This document shows, one piece after another, positions 1 to 8,569 of a stretch of 64,000 nucleotides of DNA. Numbering within the stretch: the stretch's first letter is position 1; every line of letters begins with the position of its first letter. The notes under the pieces were generated by a model. That model saw nothing but the letters and a program-made list of their open reading frames with translations. It was not told the DNA's origin and did no database searches. This DNA comes from Halococcus salsus (GTDB lineage: Archaea; Halobacteriota; Halobacteria; Halobacteriales; Halococcaceae): contig NZ_JAAAJC010000001.1 in NCBI RefSeq assembly GCF_009900715.1, positions 795,216-859,215 of the forward strand, given 5' to 3'. A program made the translations under genes and the position numbers.

Positions 1-888
1 GCCGAACCCGGCTACACCTTCGTCTCGGAGGCCGGCTACGCGCTCGTCCTCCTGTTCATGCTCGCCGGGGTGCTCCTGCTCGTGCGCCGGCTCGGCATCG
101 GCACCGACCGACGGGTCGTGTTCGCGCTGATCCCGTTCGTCCTCTTCGGCGGCGCGCTCCGAACCGTCGAGGACGCCGCCGACGTCGTGCCCGCGAGCGT
201 GGCCACCGGGATCGACTACCCCGCCAGCGCCCTGATCATCAGCCCGGTGATCTACGTCACCGTCTTCCTCGTCACCCTCGTCGCGCTGCTCGTCAGTCTC
301 TGGCTCGCGCGCCGCGGCATCGTCGGGCGGTACGAGGACGCGCTCGCGGGCTTCGGGACCCTCGCGCTCGCGGTCACCGTCGGCTATCTCGGCTACCTCG
401 CGGCGACGACCGAGTACCTGGGCTTCTACCCCCAGATGCTGGTCGCGACCATCGGGATCGCCTCGGCCATCGCCGTTGGGGTCTACCTCGCCATCGACCG
501 CCTCGCGCCCGCGCTCAACGCCGGCACGGGCACCATCGGCCTCGCGATCCTCTGGGCCCAGGGCATCGACGGCGTCGCGAACGTCATCGCCTCCGACTGG
601 TGGAACGCCATCGGCCTCCCGTTCGAGTACACCGCGAAACACCCCGTGAACGAACTCATCGTGGGCTTCACCGAACTCGTCGTTCCCCACTCCGTCATCC
701 TGGTCATCGGCGACTCCTGGCCGTTCCTCGTCGTGAAGATCGCACTCTCGGTCGGCGTGATCTGGCTGTTCGAGGAGTCCATCTTCGAGGACAGCCCGCG
801 CTACGCCTACCTCCTGATGCTCGCCATCATCGTCGTCGGGCTCGGACCCGGGACGAGAGATATGCTCCGGGCGACCTTTGGGATCTAG
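1..888 (+). CDS. DUF63 family membrane protein, 5' end outside window
   Basis: The reading frame is open from the first base, so the true start lies upstream. About 295 residues are visible, with seven or more hydrophobic segments and a conserved-looking stretch GGALRTVEDA after the second one. This pattern fits the archaeal DUF63 integral membrane family, whose function is unknown. The C-terminal part has a charged loop (FEESIFEDSPRYAYLL) between the last two membrane segments. It ends convergently with the YcaO gene, with a hairpin-rich repeat between them. Family assignment rests on overall pattern and is fairly secure; no role can be inferred. Confidence 0.8.
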   Translation, partial: AEPGYTFVSEAGYALVLLFMLAGVLLLVRRLGIGTDRRVVFALIPFVLFGGALRTVEDAADVVPASVATGIDYPASALIISPVIYVTVFLVTLVALLVSLWLARRGIVGRYEDALAGFGTLALAVTVGYLGYLAATTEYLGFYPQMLVATIGIASAIAVGVYLAIDRLAPALNAGTGTIGLAILWAQGIDGVANVIASDWWNAIGLPFEYTAKHPVNELIVGFTELVVPHSVILVIGDSWPFLVVKIALSVGVIWLFEESIFEDSPRYAYLLMLAIIVVGLGPGTRDMLRATFGI

Positions 889-1240
889 AACCCACCTTTT
901 GCTGTCGTTCGGAAGGCGCTTTGCGCCTTCCGTGATGACGAGACGGCTTCGCCGTCTCGAACCACGGTCGCTCGCTTCGCTCGCTCCCTGGCAAAATGTG
1001 GATCAAAAGCCTGCGTCACCCCCTCCGCTTCGCTCCGGGGGCTCCTTGGCCCGCTCGCTCACTTCGTTCGCTCGTGGTGCAACCACTAATCACTGCCACA
1101 ACCGCACAGCACCGCCGAAGCCCTCGGGCCTACGGCCCTCGCCCTTCATCCGCCAGGAGAGCACCACAACCGCCCCGCGGCCGCGCCGCCAGCGCCGCCG
1201 CGCCGCGACCGCTGACCGCACCGCAGCCGGCGCACGGCCG
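889..1240. repeat. Hairpin-rich intergenic repeat, copy A
   Basis: This gene-free stretch lies between two convergent stop codons. It shares several blocks, in the same order and orientation, with 8570-8971: 890-904 equals 8570-8584, 978-1010 equals 8661-8693 (33 identical bases), 1101-1114 equals 8777-8790, 1110-1126 equals 8791-8807, and 1138-1151 equals 8821-8834. Between the blocks are short self-complementary pieces such as GGCGCTTTGCGCC and GAGACGGCTTCGCCGTCTC that could fold into hairpins and differ between copies. No transposase or coding frame is present. It is a non-coding dispersed element of unknown function. Confidence 0.8.
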
Positions 1241-1244
1241 AGTG

Positions 1245-2957
1245 CTACGGATACGGGTGGAACGCCCGGTCGAGGTCCGCTTCGAATCCCAACGCCGCGG
1301 GAACCTCGCGGGCCCGCTCGCCGAAGTACGGCTCGTCGGTGAACAGCGGCTGGGCGTCCGGCACCAGCACCCGCACCGCCTCGAAGCCGAGCGATTCGAC
1401 GTCCCTCGGGGTGAGCCGTGCGGCGTAGGCGTCGAGGCCCGCGTCTTCGATCCGGTCGAGCAGCAGTGTGAGTTCGTCCTCCCCTTCGGGCACCGTCTCG
1501 GGACCGGCGCTCGCCGCCGGGATCCGACCGTCGACGTCGAAGAAGGCCGCCGCCTCACCGGGTTCGGCGGCATAGCGCCCGACCGCACCCCCCGCCGCAT
1601 CGGCCTCCTCGGGCCCCATCGCGCGAAGCTCCATCCAGTTCTGGAGCGCCTCCGCGAGCGCCGCCCCCGCCGCCGCCTCGGGGTCGAAGTCCGCCGCCGA
1701 CCCGACCGCGAGCTGGGGCCACTCGCCACGTCCAACCCCGACCGCCACCACCGGCACGTCGACGTCCTGGGTGATCAGCGCCGCGCGCACCGTCAGGTCC
1801 TCTGAGCGCGCCCGTTGGGCCAGGGTCGTGAACGGCTCGGCGTCGACGGCCAACCCGAGCGGCTCGAACGACGAGTACCACGACATCATCGCGGCGTCGC
1901 GCTCGATCACCTCGTAGAGCCCCGAGCACAGCGCCTCCGCACCCGAACTCCCGAGCCCCAGACCCGTGGTGATCGACGGGCCGTGACGGCGTTCGGGCGG
2001 CGGGAAGGTCACGAACTCCGCCGGTAGTTGAACAGGATCACCGGTCGTGAGGTGCTCGCCCTCGACCCACGGGACCGAGTCGTCGGGATCGGCGTCGATC
2101 CCCTCGGGGAGGACGAACGACGACGGCGACACCGAGTTCTCCACCGCCTCGGGTGCGCCCCGAACGAACAACGAGTCCCGGTAGACCCCGGCGCTGTAGC
2201 GTTCGAGCGCCTCGCCGAGCGCCTTCATCAGCGCCTCGTCCCAGCCGACCGCGACCCCGGCGGCCTCGCTCGCTGCGCTCGCCTCGCTGAAGCCTGCCGT
2301 CTCGCCGGCCCGCGCGAGGTAGTACGGCGCGGGGAACGACGCGACCTCGCCGACCTCGCGGACGATCCCCGTCCGCCGGTCGAGCGCCTGCTCGGCACGC
2401 CCGAGTGTTGCATCGAGGTCGCGCTTCTCGTGGTCGCGACGGAGCGTCGTCCGTCGATCGTCGTCGGGCTCGCACTCGCAGTTCGGCACCGCCAGCAGCC
2501 GACGTTCGGCGTGAGGGACCTCGATCACTCCGCCGAGCACCGTCGACTCCTCACCCTCGACGAGCCGGCGCGCCTCGTAGCCCGCCCGCGCGCCCGCGAG
2601 CCACGCGGTCGCGTCGTCGACCTCGTCGGGGTCGCCCGCCGTCTCCTCGATGTTCGCCTCGACGCGGGTACACAGACAGGTATAGCAGGCCGTACCGGGG
2701 GCGAAGCCGGAGACCGCGGCCGTACACACCCCGCGACCGGCGAGCCCACCCAGCTCGACCGCGAGCCACGGGGTTTCGTTCGCCAGCGCGACCGCGTTCG
2801 CCTCGCTGAAGGCCGCCGCGCCCGCGGTGTCCGCGACCACGGCGAGGTCGACCCCGTCGATGTCGCTCGCCTCGGTTTCCTCGACAGTCGCCGCGTCGCC
2901 GAGCGCCGCCCGGACCGCGTCCGTCGCGGGGCCCGACCCGACGATTCCGACGTTCAT
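1245..2957 (-). CDS. YcaO-domain protein with N-terminal E1-like domain
   Basis: The protein is 570 residues. Residues 1-45 look like a nucleotide-binding start (GIVGSGPATDAV) of the ThiF/E1-like type seen in azoline-forming peptide cyclodehydratases. Paired cysteines (CYTCLC near residue 96 and CEC near residue 160) could bind zinc. From about residue 225 the YcaO fold is recognisable: EALMKALGEALERYS and LYEVIERDAAMMSW carry the acidic ATP/Mg-binding residues. The last residues are FHPYP, a proline-rich end like that of cyclodehydratases. YcaO proteins activate amide bonds with ATP. The substrate here is unknown; no precursor peptide or oxidase gene is visible nearby. It follows the Lrp-like gene by 48 bases and may have its own TATA near 2984. 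Confidence 0.8.
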   Translation of the reverse strand: MNVGIVGSGPATDAVRAALGDAATVEETEASDIDGVDLAVVADTAGAAAFSEANAVALANETPWLAVELGGLAGRGVCTAAVSGFAPGTACYTCLCTRVEANIEETAGDPDEVDDATAWLAGARAGYEARRLVEGEESTVLGGVIEVPHAERRLLAVPNCECEPDDDRRTTLRRDHEKRDLDATLGRAEQALDRRTGIVREVGEVASFPAPYYLARAGETAGFSEASAASEAAGVAVGWDEALMKALGEALERYSAGVYRDSLFVRGAPEAVENSVSPSSFVLPEGIDADPDDSVPWVEGEHLTTGDPVQLPAEFVTFPPPERRHGPSITTGLGLGSSGAEALCSGLYEVIERDAAMMSWYSSFEPLGLAVDAEPFTTLAQRARSEDLTVRAALITQDVDVPVVAVGVGRGEWPQLAVGSAADFDPEAAAGAALAEALQNWMELRAMGPEEADAAGGAVGRYAAEPGEAAAFFDVDGRIPAASAGPETVPEGEDELTLLLDRIEDAGLDAYAARLTPRDVESLGFEAVRVLVPDAQPLFTDEPYFGERAREVPAALGFEADLDRAFHPYP

Positions 2958-3005
2958 ACCCGGGCCACACGCCCCGTCGCAAAAGGTCCCGCTATTCGCA
3001 CCCGG

Positions 3006-3515
3006 TCACTCCCCGAGGCTTTCGAGGAGTTCGGGGTCGGTGCCGAACTTCAGGACGTTCGTCACCACCGAGTTCCGGATGTTCGAGACCACGCCGCCGT
3101 GGGCCTTGTAGAACTCGTGGATCCACCGGGATTCGGCCTCGCGGCTCGGGAACATCATCACCGTCTTCCACTGGTACTCGCCGTCCGAGAGGAAGTAGAA
3201 CAGCGTGTTCGGCGAGTCGCGGATGTACTCCATCGCGGGCCGCCAGCCCTCGGCGAACCGCTCGCCGTTGAACTTGAACTCGAACAGCCCGAAGATGAAG
3301 AACTCCTCGTTCGGGATGATCGCCTCACGGAAGACGCCCGCCTCGCGCATCCGGCGGATCGACTCGCTCACGGTGACGTGTGAGACGTCGATGTCGTACT
3401 TCTCGGCGAGCACGCCGGTGAGCTGGCGCGAGGAGACCTGCGGGTCCCGGGCGAGCTCGCGCAGGATCGTGACGTCGCGCTCGGAGAACTCCCATTCCGG
3501 GGTGTCGTCGCTCAT
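3006..3515 (-). CDS. Winged-helix (Lrp/AsnC-like) transcriptional regulator
   Basis: This 169-residue protein starts with a helix-turn-helix segment (ILRELARDPQVSSRQLTGVL, then HVTVSESIRRMREAGVF), typical of archaeal Lrp-like winged-helix regulators. The rest (FFIFGLFEFKFNG, FYFLSDGEYQWKTVMMFPSR) resembles a ligand-sensing domain but is not a clear RAM domain. It begins three bases after the hydrolase stop, so it is probably cotranscribed with the acyl-CoA dehydrogenase and hydrolase and may regulate them. The ligand is unknown. Confidence 0.75.
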   Translation of the reverse strand: MSDDTPEWEFSERDVTILRELARDPQVSSRQLTGVLAEKYDIDVSHVTVSESIRRMREAGVFREAIIPNEEFFIFGLFEFKFNGERFAEGWRPAMEYIRDSPNTLFYFLSDGEYQWKTVMMFPSREAESRWIHEFYKAHGGVVSNIRNSVVTNVLKFGTDPELLESLGE

Positions 3516-3518
3516 CGA

Positions 3519-4364
3519 TTACCTATCGAGGAACTCCCGGAGCGCCGTCATATAGCCATCGGTCCGGTCCTCCATCACCCAGTGGTAGCCCTCGTCGAGC
3601 GCGGTCACCTCCCCACCCGTGTCGTCGGCGAGCCGCTCGGCGTACGCCACCGACTGAAGGACGTCGTCCGCGCCCCAGAGACAGAACACGTCCGCCGAGA
3701 TCTCCCCATACTCGATCTCGGTCGTGTGGTTGGTGTTGGTCGCCACCGCACACCGTGCGAGCGAGGTCCGTCCTTCTTCTGAGAGCCACGGGGCGAGCAT
3801 CCCCTCGACGAACTCGGGGTCCGCCTCGCCGTAGGTTCCCTGCGAGAACACCGAGCCGACGTGGTCTTCGAGCTCGTCGAACGCCATCTCGGTCGTCTTC
3901 GGCAATCCGAGATTCGAGATGAACTCGACCGGCCAAGAGTCGTAACAGACCGCGTTCGAGACGACGAGTTCGTCCACCCTATCGGGATGGTGGGCGGCGT
4001 ACCGGAGCGCGACCCCGCCGCCGATGTCGTGGGCGACCAGTGAGACCCTGTCGAGACCGAGGGCGGAGAGTAGTTCGTCGAGCATCGCCTCCTGGGCCCG
4101 TATCGACCGGTCGAACCCGTCGGCCATCGCGGAGTTGCCGTACCCCAGGAGATCGGGGACGACCACCCGACGATCCTCCGCGACCGCGGGCGCGACGTTA
4201 CGCCAGAGGAACGACCAGGTCGGGATCCCGTGGAGGAAGACGACCGGCGGGTCGTCGGCGGCACCCGATTCCGGGCCGTCGTCCCGGTAGGCCACCGAGA
4301 GGTCGTGGCCGTCGACGGTCACGGTCGTCGTCTCCTGTTCGGCCGCCCAGTCCTCGTGGTTCAT
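3519..4364 (-). CDS. Alpha/beta hydrolase with aspartate nucleophile
   Basis: This 281-residue alpha/beta hydrolase has the oxyanion motif LHGIPTWSFLWRN near residue 44. Its nucleophile elbow reads VAHDIGGG, so the nucleophile is Asp rather than Ser, as in epoxide hydrolases and haloalkane dehalogenases. The catalytic histidine is in EGYHWVMED near the C-terminus, and the acid is probably in LWGADD. True haloalkane dehalogenases usually have Trp after the nucleophile; here it is Ile, so dehalogenation is doubtful. The start codon overlaps the acyl-CoA dehydrogenase stop by four bases (ATGA), implying translational coupling. The substrate is unknown. Confidence 0.8.
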   Translation of the reverse strand: MNHEDWAAEQETTTVTVDGHDLSVAYRDDGPESGAADDPPVVFLHGIPTWSFLWRNVAPAVAEDRRVVVPDLLGYGNSAMADGFDRSIRAQEAMLDELLSALGLDRVSLVAHDIGGGVALRYAAHHPDRVDELVVSNAVCYDSWPVEFISNLGLPKTTEMAFDELEDHVGSVFSQGTYGEADPEFVEGMLAPWLSEEGRTSLARCAVATNTNHTTEIEYGEISADVFCLWGADDVLQSVAYAERLADDTGGEVTALDEGYHWVMEDRTDGYMTALREFLDR

Positions 4365-5497
4365 AGTATCCGGTCGGCGATGATGTTCTTCTGGATCTCG
4401 GAGGTCCCCTCGTAGATCTTGGTGATCCGGGCGTCGCGGTAGTAGCGTTCGGCGGGGTGGTCGGAGACGTAGCCCGCGCCGCCGAAGACCTGGAGCGCCT
4501 CGTCGGCGACGTCGACGGCGTGCTCGCTCGCGAAGAGCTTGGCCATGCTCGCGAAACGGACCGCCTCGTCCGACCCGTCGCCGACCGCGCTCGCGGCGCG
4601 GTAGGTCAGCGACCGCGCGGCCTCGACGTCCGTCGCCATCTCGGCGAGCTTGTGCTGGATGGCCTGAAATTCACTGATCGGTTGGTCGAACTGCTCGCGC
4701 TCGGTCGCGTACTCACGAGCGGCGTCGAGCGCGCCCTGCCCCGCACCGACCGCCTGCGCCGCCACGCTGGTGCGCCCGGAGGCGAAGAACTCCATCAGCT
4801 GGTAGAAGCCCTCGTCGACCTCGCCGATGACGTTCGCCTCCGGGACCCGAACCCCTTCGAGGCGGACCTCCGCGAGGTCAGAGGCCCGGATCCCGAGCTT
4901 GTTGGTGATCTTCTCGGGGGTGAAGCCGTCCGTCTCGGTGGGGACGAGGAACGCCGTGATCCCCCGATGGCCCGCGCCGGGGTCGGTCTTCGCCATCACC
5001 ACGGCGACGTCGGCCACCGAGCCGTTCGTGATCCACATCTTGTTGCCGTCGATGACCCACTCGTCGCCCTCCTTCTCGGCGGTGGTCTCCATCCCCGCGA
5101 CGTTCGAGCCGTGGGCCGGCTCGGAGATCGCGCTCGCGGAGGCCGAGTCACCCCCCGCGATCCGCGGGAGCCACTCCTCCTTCATCCACTCGTCGCCGTA
5201 CTCGATGATCATGTCGCTCCCGAAGCCCGCCGAGCCCACTGCACTCCCGATGCCGGGGTCGGCGCGCCAGAGCTCCTCGGTGACGAGGGTGGTCGAGAGC
5301 TTGTCCATCCCGGCTCCCCCGTACTCCTCGGGGATGTTCGGCGCGACGAAGTCGTACTTCGCGGCCTCGCGCCGGAGCTCCTCGGGGTACTCGCCGGACT
5401 CGTCGTGTTCGCGCGCGACGGGGACGATCTCCTCCTCGGCGAACTCCCGGACCGCCTTCCGGATCGCCTCGTGCTCGCCCGATAGCTGGAACGCCAT
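4361..5497 (-). CDS. Acyl-CoA dehydrogenase
   Basis: The start at 5497 (MAFQLSGEHEAIRKAV) was chosen because it gives 378 residues, the normal family length. The longer open frame up to 5824 runs into the neighbouring alcohol dehydrogenase and looks non-coding. Family signatures are present: an FAD-binding segment (MWITNGSVADV), the signature EPAHGSN, and the catalytic glutamate region YEGTSEIQ near the C-terminus. It oxidises acyl-CoA to enoyl-CoA, passing electrons to ETF. A TATA-like element (GATACTTTT on the minus strand, about 5521-5530) lies roughly 28 bases upstream, consistent with a leaderless mRNA. It heads an operon with the hydrolase and regulator. Confidence 0.9.
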   Translation of the reverse strand: MAFQLSGEHEAIRKAVREFAEEEIVPVAREHDESGEYPEELRREAAKYDFVAPNIPEEYGGAGMDKLSTTLVTEELWRADPGIGSAVGSAGFGSDMIIEYGDEWMKEEWLPRIAGGDSASASAISEPAHGSNVAGMETTAEKEGDEWVIDGNKMWITNGSVADVAVVMAKTDPGAGHRGITAFLVPTETDGFTPEKITNKLGIRASDLAEVRLEGVRVPEANVIGEVDEGFYQLMEFFASGRTSVAAQAVGAGQGALDAAREYATEREQFDQPISEFQAIQHKLAEMATDVEAARSLTYRAASAVGDGSDEAVRFASMAKLFASEHAVDVADEALQVFGGAGYVSDHPAERYYRDARITKIYEGTSEIQKNIIADRIL

Positions 5498-5587
5498 GCG
5501 TGGCGATAGGCTTCCAGCGAAAAGTATCTTCCTGCCGTAGATGAACGACGGTAACTCGAGGCCGGGAAAACGTCCGCGATCGACTGA

Positions 5588-5608
5588 TCTGTACAGAACG
5601 ATTATGAA
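5588..5608 (+). promoter_or_regulatory. adh promoter with adjoining palindrome
   Basis: TATA-like ATTATGAA begins at 5601, about 27 bases before the ATG at 5633, so the transcript is probably leaderless. Immediately upstream, at 5588-5597, is the perfect ten-base palindrome TCTGTACAGA, overlapping where TFB would bind. It is a candidate operator for the divergent adh/acyl-CoA dehydrogenase pair. Confidence 0.5.
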
Positions 5609-5632
5609 CGTAGGGCGTGAAGGCCACACATC

Positions 5633-6694
5633 ATGCGAGCAGCTGTCCTCGAAGACTACGGCGAACCGCTCGACATCCGTGACGTAGACGCGCCGGATCC
5701 GGGACCGGAGGGGGCGGTGGTGGAACTCGAAGCCTGTGGCATCTGCCGAAGCGACTGGCACGGCTGGCAGGGCGACTGGGACTGGCTCGGTATCCAGCCC
5801 CAGCCAGGGCAGATCCTCGGTCACGAACCCGCGGGCCGGGTGGTCGCGGTCGGCGACGACGTCGAGAACGTCGCCGAGGGCGATTCAGTCACCGTCCCGT
5901 TCAACCTCGGCGACGGGACCTGCCCGCAGTGTCGCACCGGCCACGGCAACGTCTGCGAGAACGTTCGACCACTGGGATTCGTCGAGTCCGTCCCGGGTGC
6001 GTTCGCCGAACAGCTCCGGGTGCCCGTCGCGGACCAGAACGCCGTCTCGCTCCCCGACGGCGTCTCACCGGTCGACATGGCGGGGCTCGGCTGCCGGTTC
6101 ATGACCTCGTTCCACGCGCTCGCCCACCGGGCCGACGTCGGCGGCGGCGACTGGGTCGCGGTCCACGGCTGTGGCGGCGTCGGGCTCTCGGCGGTCCACA
6201 TCGCGAGCGCGCTCGGCGGCAACGTGGTCGCGGTCGACCTCGAGGACGGCAAACTCGACAAGGCCAACGAACTCGGCGCGAGCGAGACGGTGAACGCGAG
6301 CGAGGTCGAGGACGTCCCGGGCGAGGTCAAGGCCATCACGAACGGCGGCGCGGCGGTCTCGGTCGACGCGCTCGGGATCGCGACCACCTGCCGGAACTCC
6401 GTGATGAGCCTCGCGACCCACGGCCAGCACATCCAGGTCGGACTCTCGACCCAGGACGAGGGTGGCGAGGTTTCGCTCCCGACGGACCTGATGGTGATGC
6501 AGGAGATCGAGTTCATCGGCTCGCTCGGAATGCCGCCGACGGACTACGACGAGATCTTCCGGATGGTCGGCGACGGCAAACTCGACCCGAGTGCGGTGGT
6601 CTCCGAGACCGTGACGCTCGACGACGTCTCCGACCGGCTGGCGGCGATGAGCGACTTCGGAACGATGGGCATCCCGGTCATCGACAGTTTCTGA
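5633..6694 (+). CDS. Zinc-dependent alcohol dehydrogenase
   Basis: This is a 353-residue medium-chain dehydrogenase. The catalytic zinc ligands are visible as C in ACGICRSDWH (near residue 36) and H in LGHEPAGRV. The structural zinc lobe CPQCRTGHGNVC has only three cysteines, so that site is atypical. The Rossmann motif is HGCGGVGLSAVHIA near residue 175. It oxidises a primary or secondary alcohol with NAD(P)+; substrate specificity cannot be read from sequence. It is transcribed divergently from the acyl-CoA dehydrogenase operon, suggesting linked alcohol or acid breakdown. Confidence 0.88.
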   Translation: MRAAVLEDYGEPLDIRDVDAPDPGPEGAVVELEACGICRSDWHGWQGDWDWLGIQPQPGQILGHEPAGRVVAVGDDVENVAEGDSVTVPFNLGDGTCPQCRTGHGNVCENVRPLGFVESVPGAFAEQLRVPVADQNAVSLPDGVSPVDMAGLGCRFMTSFHALAHRADVGGGDWVAVHGCGGVGLSAVHIASALGGNVVAVDLEDGKLDKANELGASETVNASEVEDVPGEVKAITNGGAAVSVDALGIATTCRNSVMSLATHGQHIQVGLSTQDEGGEVSLPTDLMVMQEIEFIGSLGMPPTDYDEIFRMVGDGKLDPSAVVSETVTLDDVSDRLAAMSDFGTMGIPVIDSF

Positions 6695-6775
6695 GGACCC
6701 CTGTGGCACCGAGCCACACCGGCGATCCGGTCGCGGAGGGCGATGACTCATCTCCACCGGGAACCGACTCCCGCT

Positions 6776-7393
6776 ATGAGTGACCGTGACGGAACGCTGG
6801 ACCCGCCGACCAAACGCCTCGACGCCGGCGGCTGGGAACGCACGGAAACAACCACCGAGACGCTGTTCAGCCTGCCGACGATGCAGGTCACCGGTGAGAC
6901 GATGCTCTACGAGGACACCGACCTCCGGAGTCGGGTCCGAGCGGCGACCGACGGTGACCTCGACCTCCCGTGGCGGTTCTTCTTCGCCACCCGACTCGCC
7001 TTCCGACCGCCGCTCGCGCCCGGTATCGGTCCCGCAGCCATCCTGCCGACGGTCACGACCGAGGCACGGCGCACGTTCGCTGGCGACCTCCGGAAGCGCG
7101 GATTTCGAAACGTGGACCGTGGCCGAACCCAACGAGCCCGGGCGCGGTCGGGCGAGCGCCTCCGGCTCACGAAGTACACCGCGCGCTACGCGGTCGCGTG
7201 GGGTGACGGATTCGACGTCGACATCGAGGGCTGGCTCGGGGTCTGGGTTCGAAAGGGGACCTTTCGCCTCGCCGGTGGCGCGTATCCGACACGGGGCTTC
7301 GCGGAACTGCTCACGGCAGTCGGGGAAGACGCCCCCAGCGACCCGCGCGAGTACCGCGGTGACCTCCTCGACCTGATAAGAGCGGTCGAGTAG
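6776..7393 (+). CDS. Conserved haloarchaeal protein of unknown function
   Basis: The start at 6776 (MSDRDGTLD) is preferred over 6743 because the extra residues look like leader sequence. The product has about 205 residues, no clear membrane segment, and a basic patch (RTQRARARSGERLRL). The rest has ordinary haloarchaeal acidic composition (WGDGFDVDIEGWLGVWV). No family was recognised. It ends two bases before the convergent end of the tRNA methyltransferase gene. Confidence 0.6.
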   Translation: MSDRDGTLDPPTKRLDAGGWERTETTTETLFSLPTMQVTGETMLYEDTDLRSRVRAATDGDLDLPWRFFFATRLAFRPPLAPGIGPAAILPTVTTEARRTFAGDLRKRGFRNVDRGRTQRARARSGERLRLTKYTARYAVAWGDGFDVDIEGWLGVWVRKGTFRLAGGAYPTRGFAELLTAVGEDAPSDPREYRGDLLDLIRAVE

Positions 7394-7395
7394 CG

Positions 7396-8133
7396 CTACG
7401 CCCGCGCGAAAACGAGATAGCCGGTGTGGCCGACGCCGGCGGTCGAGGGGCGCGTGCCGCGCTCGCCGATATCCATCTCACGCTGGATCGTCTCGTAGGT
7501 TTCGGGGTCGAGCCCCACCTCGCGCGCCGTCTCGACGGTCTCGCGAACGCTCTCGATGAACGGCGAGTAGACCGCCAGGAATCCCCCGGGAACCAGCAGG
7601 TCGGGCGCGTGTTCGACGATCGCCGGTGCGTCGCCGGTGTCGAGCGTCACGAGGTCGAACTCCGAGTGTGTATCGAGGTCGTCGAGCCCGTCGCCGGTTC
7701 TGACCTCGACGGTGCCGTACTCGTTTTCGCGCCCGTCGACACCCGCGAGTGCCATGTTCTCGCGCGCGACCTCGGCGAACTCGGGGTCGCGCTCGTAGCT
7801 CACGACCGAGGCCCCCGTGCGCCCGAGACAGGCCGCGAGCACGCCGGTACCGGTGCCGATATCGAGCACTCGGTCGCTCGCTGAAACGCCGGTGTGGCCC
7901 ATCAGCAGGCCGATATCCCGAGGGAGCATCGGCGCGCCGGTGCGCTCGAAGTGCTCGAAGAGGTCGGGCCCCCGGAGTCCACGCACCCGAAACTCGGTTC
8001 CGAGGTGGGTCTCGACGGTGTCCCCCGTCTCGATGTCGTCGGGAACGTCGAGATAGCCGAGGTCGGTTTCGAGGCGCTCGCCCGGCTCACGGAGGTACTC
8101 ACGACCCTCGCCGACCAACAGGACGGCGGTCAC
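7396..8133 (-). CDS. trmI: tRNA (adenine-N1)-methyltransferase, TrmI-like
   Basis: The start is a GTG at 8133 that overlaps the nac stop by four bases (GTGA), so the 402-residue longer frame is rejected and the product is 245 residues. The SAM-binding motif [17 protein letters not shown] and the later [14 protein letters not shown] region match archaeal TrmI, which methylates tRNA A57/A58. The N-terminal part ([25 protein letters not shown]) is the usual small beta domain of this family. Operon context with nac is common in archaea. Confidence 0.85.
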   Translation of the reverse strand: MTAVLLVGEGREYLREPGERLETDLGYLDVPDDIETGDTVETHLGTEFRVRGLRGPDLFEHFERTGAPMLPRDIGLLMGHTGVSASDRVLDIGTGTGVLAACLGRTGASVVSYERDPEFAEVARENMALAGVDGRENEYGTVEVRTGDGLDDLDTHSEFDLVTLDTGDAPAIVEHAPDLLVPGGFLAVYSPFIESVRETVETAREVGLDPETYETIQREMDIGERGTRPSTAGVGHTGYLVFARA

Positions 8134-8531
8134 TCCAGCCGCGAGACCGCCGCCGCGAGGTCGCCGTCCTCGGCTTCGAGGGCTTCGCGCGCGGTCTCCT
8201 CGGTCGCGCCGGTGCGCTGGGCGACGATCTCGACGTCGGCGTCCGGAATGCCGCCGGCATCCCCACCGGAATCGGCCGACTCGCTCCCGTCGTCGAGCGG
8301 GGTCGCCTCGACGGTGTCGCCCGCCGCGCGGCTCTCGGGCTCGCCGGTGATGGTGTAGGTCGCCTGGCCCTGGGCGTCCATCCGCTGGACCTCGGCGTCC
8401 GTGAAGACGAGTTCCTCGTCGGGGGTCCGGATCACGATCTCCTCGGCATCGATCTCCTCGATGTCGATCCCCATCTGTTTCATCATCTGCTGGAGCTTCC
8501 GCGGATTCATGCCGCCGCCTCCTCCGAACAT
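8130..8531 (-). CDS. nac: Nascent polypeptide-associated complex protein
   Basis: This is a 133-residue archaeal NAC. It has the Gly-rich start followed by [15 protein letters not shown], the NAC beta-barrel segment ([20 protein letters not shown]), an acidic spacer, and a C-terminal UBA domain ([30 protein letters not shown]). It forms a ribosome-associated homodimer that shields nascent chains. It is translationally coupled to trmI downstream. Its upstream region is occupied by copy B of the hairpin-rich repeat, so its promoter must lie within or next to that element. Confidence 0.93.
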   Translation of the reverse strand: MFGGGGGMNPRKLQQMMKQMGIDIEEIDAEEIVIRTPDEELVFTDAEVQRMDAQGQATYTITGEPESRAAGDTVEATPLDDGSESADSGGDAGGIPDADVEIVAQRTGATEETAREALEAEDGDLAAAVSRLE

Positions 8532-8569
8532 GGTTCGACAGAACGAAGCCAGCGACTTGTTCCTTCCGG

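Noticed and set aside
3519..4364. Naming the alpha/beta hydrolase a haloalkane dehalogenase
   Set aside because: The residue after the catalytic Asp is Ile instead of the Trp usual for halide binding, so the name would overstate the evidence.
4457..5485. Long plus-strand open frame (342 codons) opposite the acyl-CoA dehydrogenase
   Set aside because: It is antisense to a well-supported gene and has Arg/Pro/Gly-rich shadow composition with no family features.
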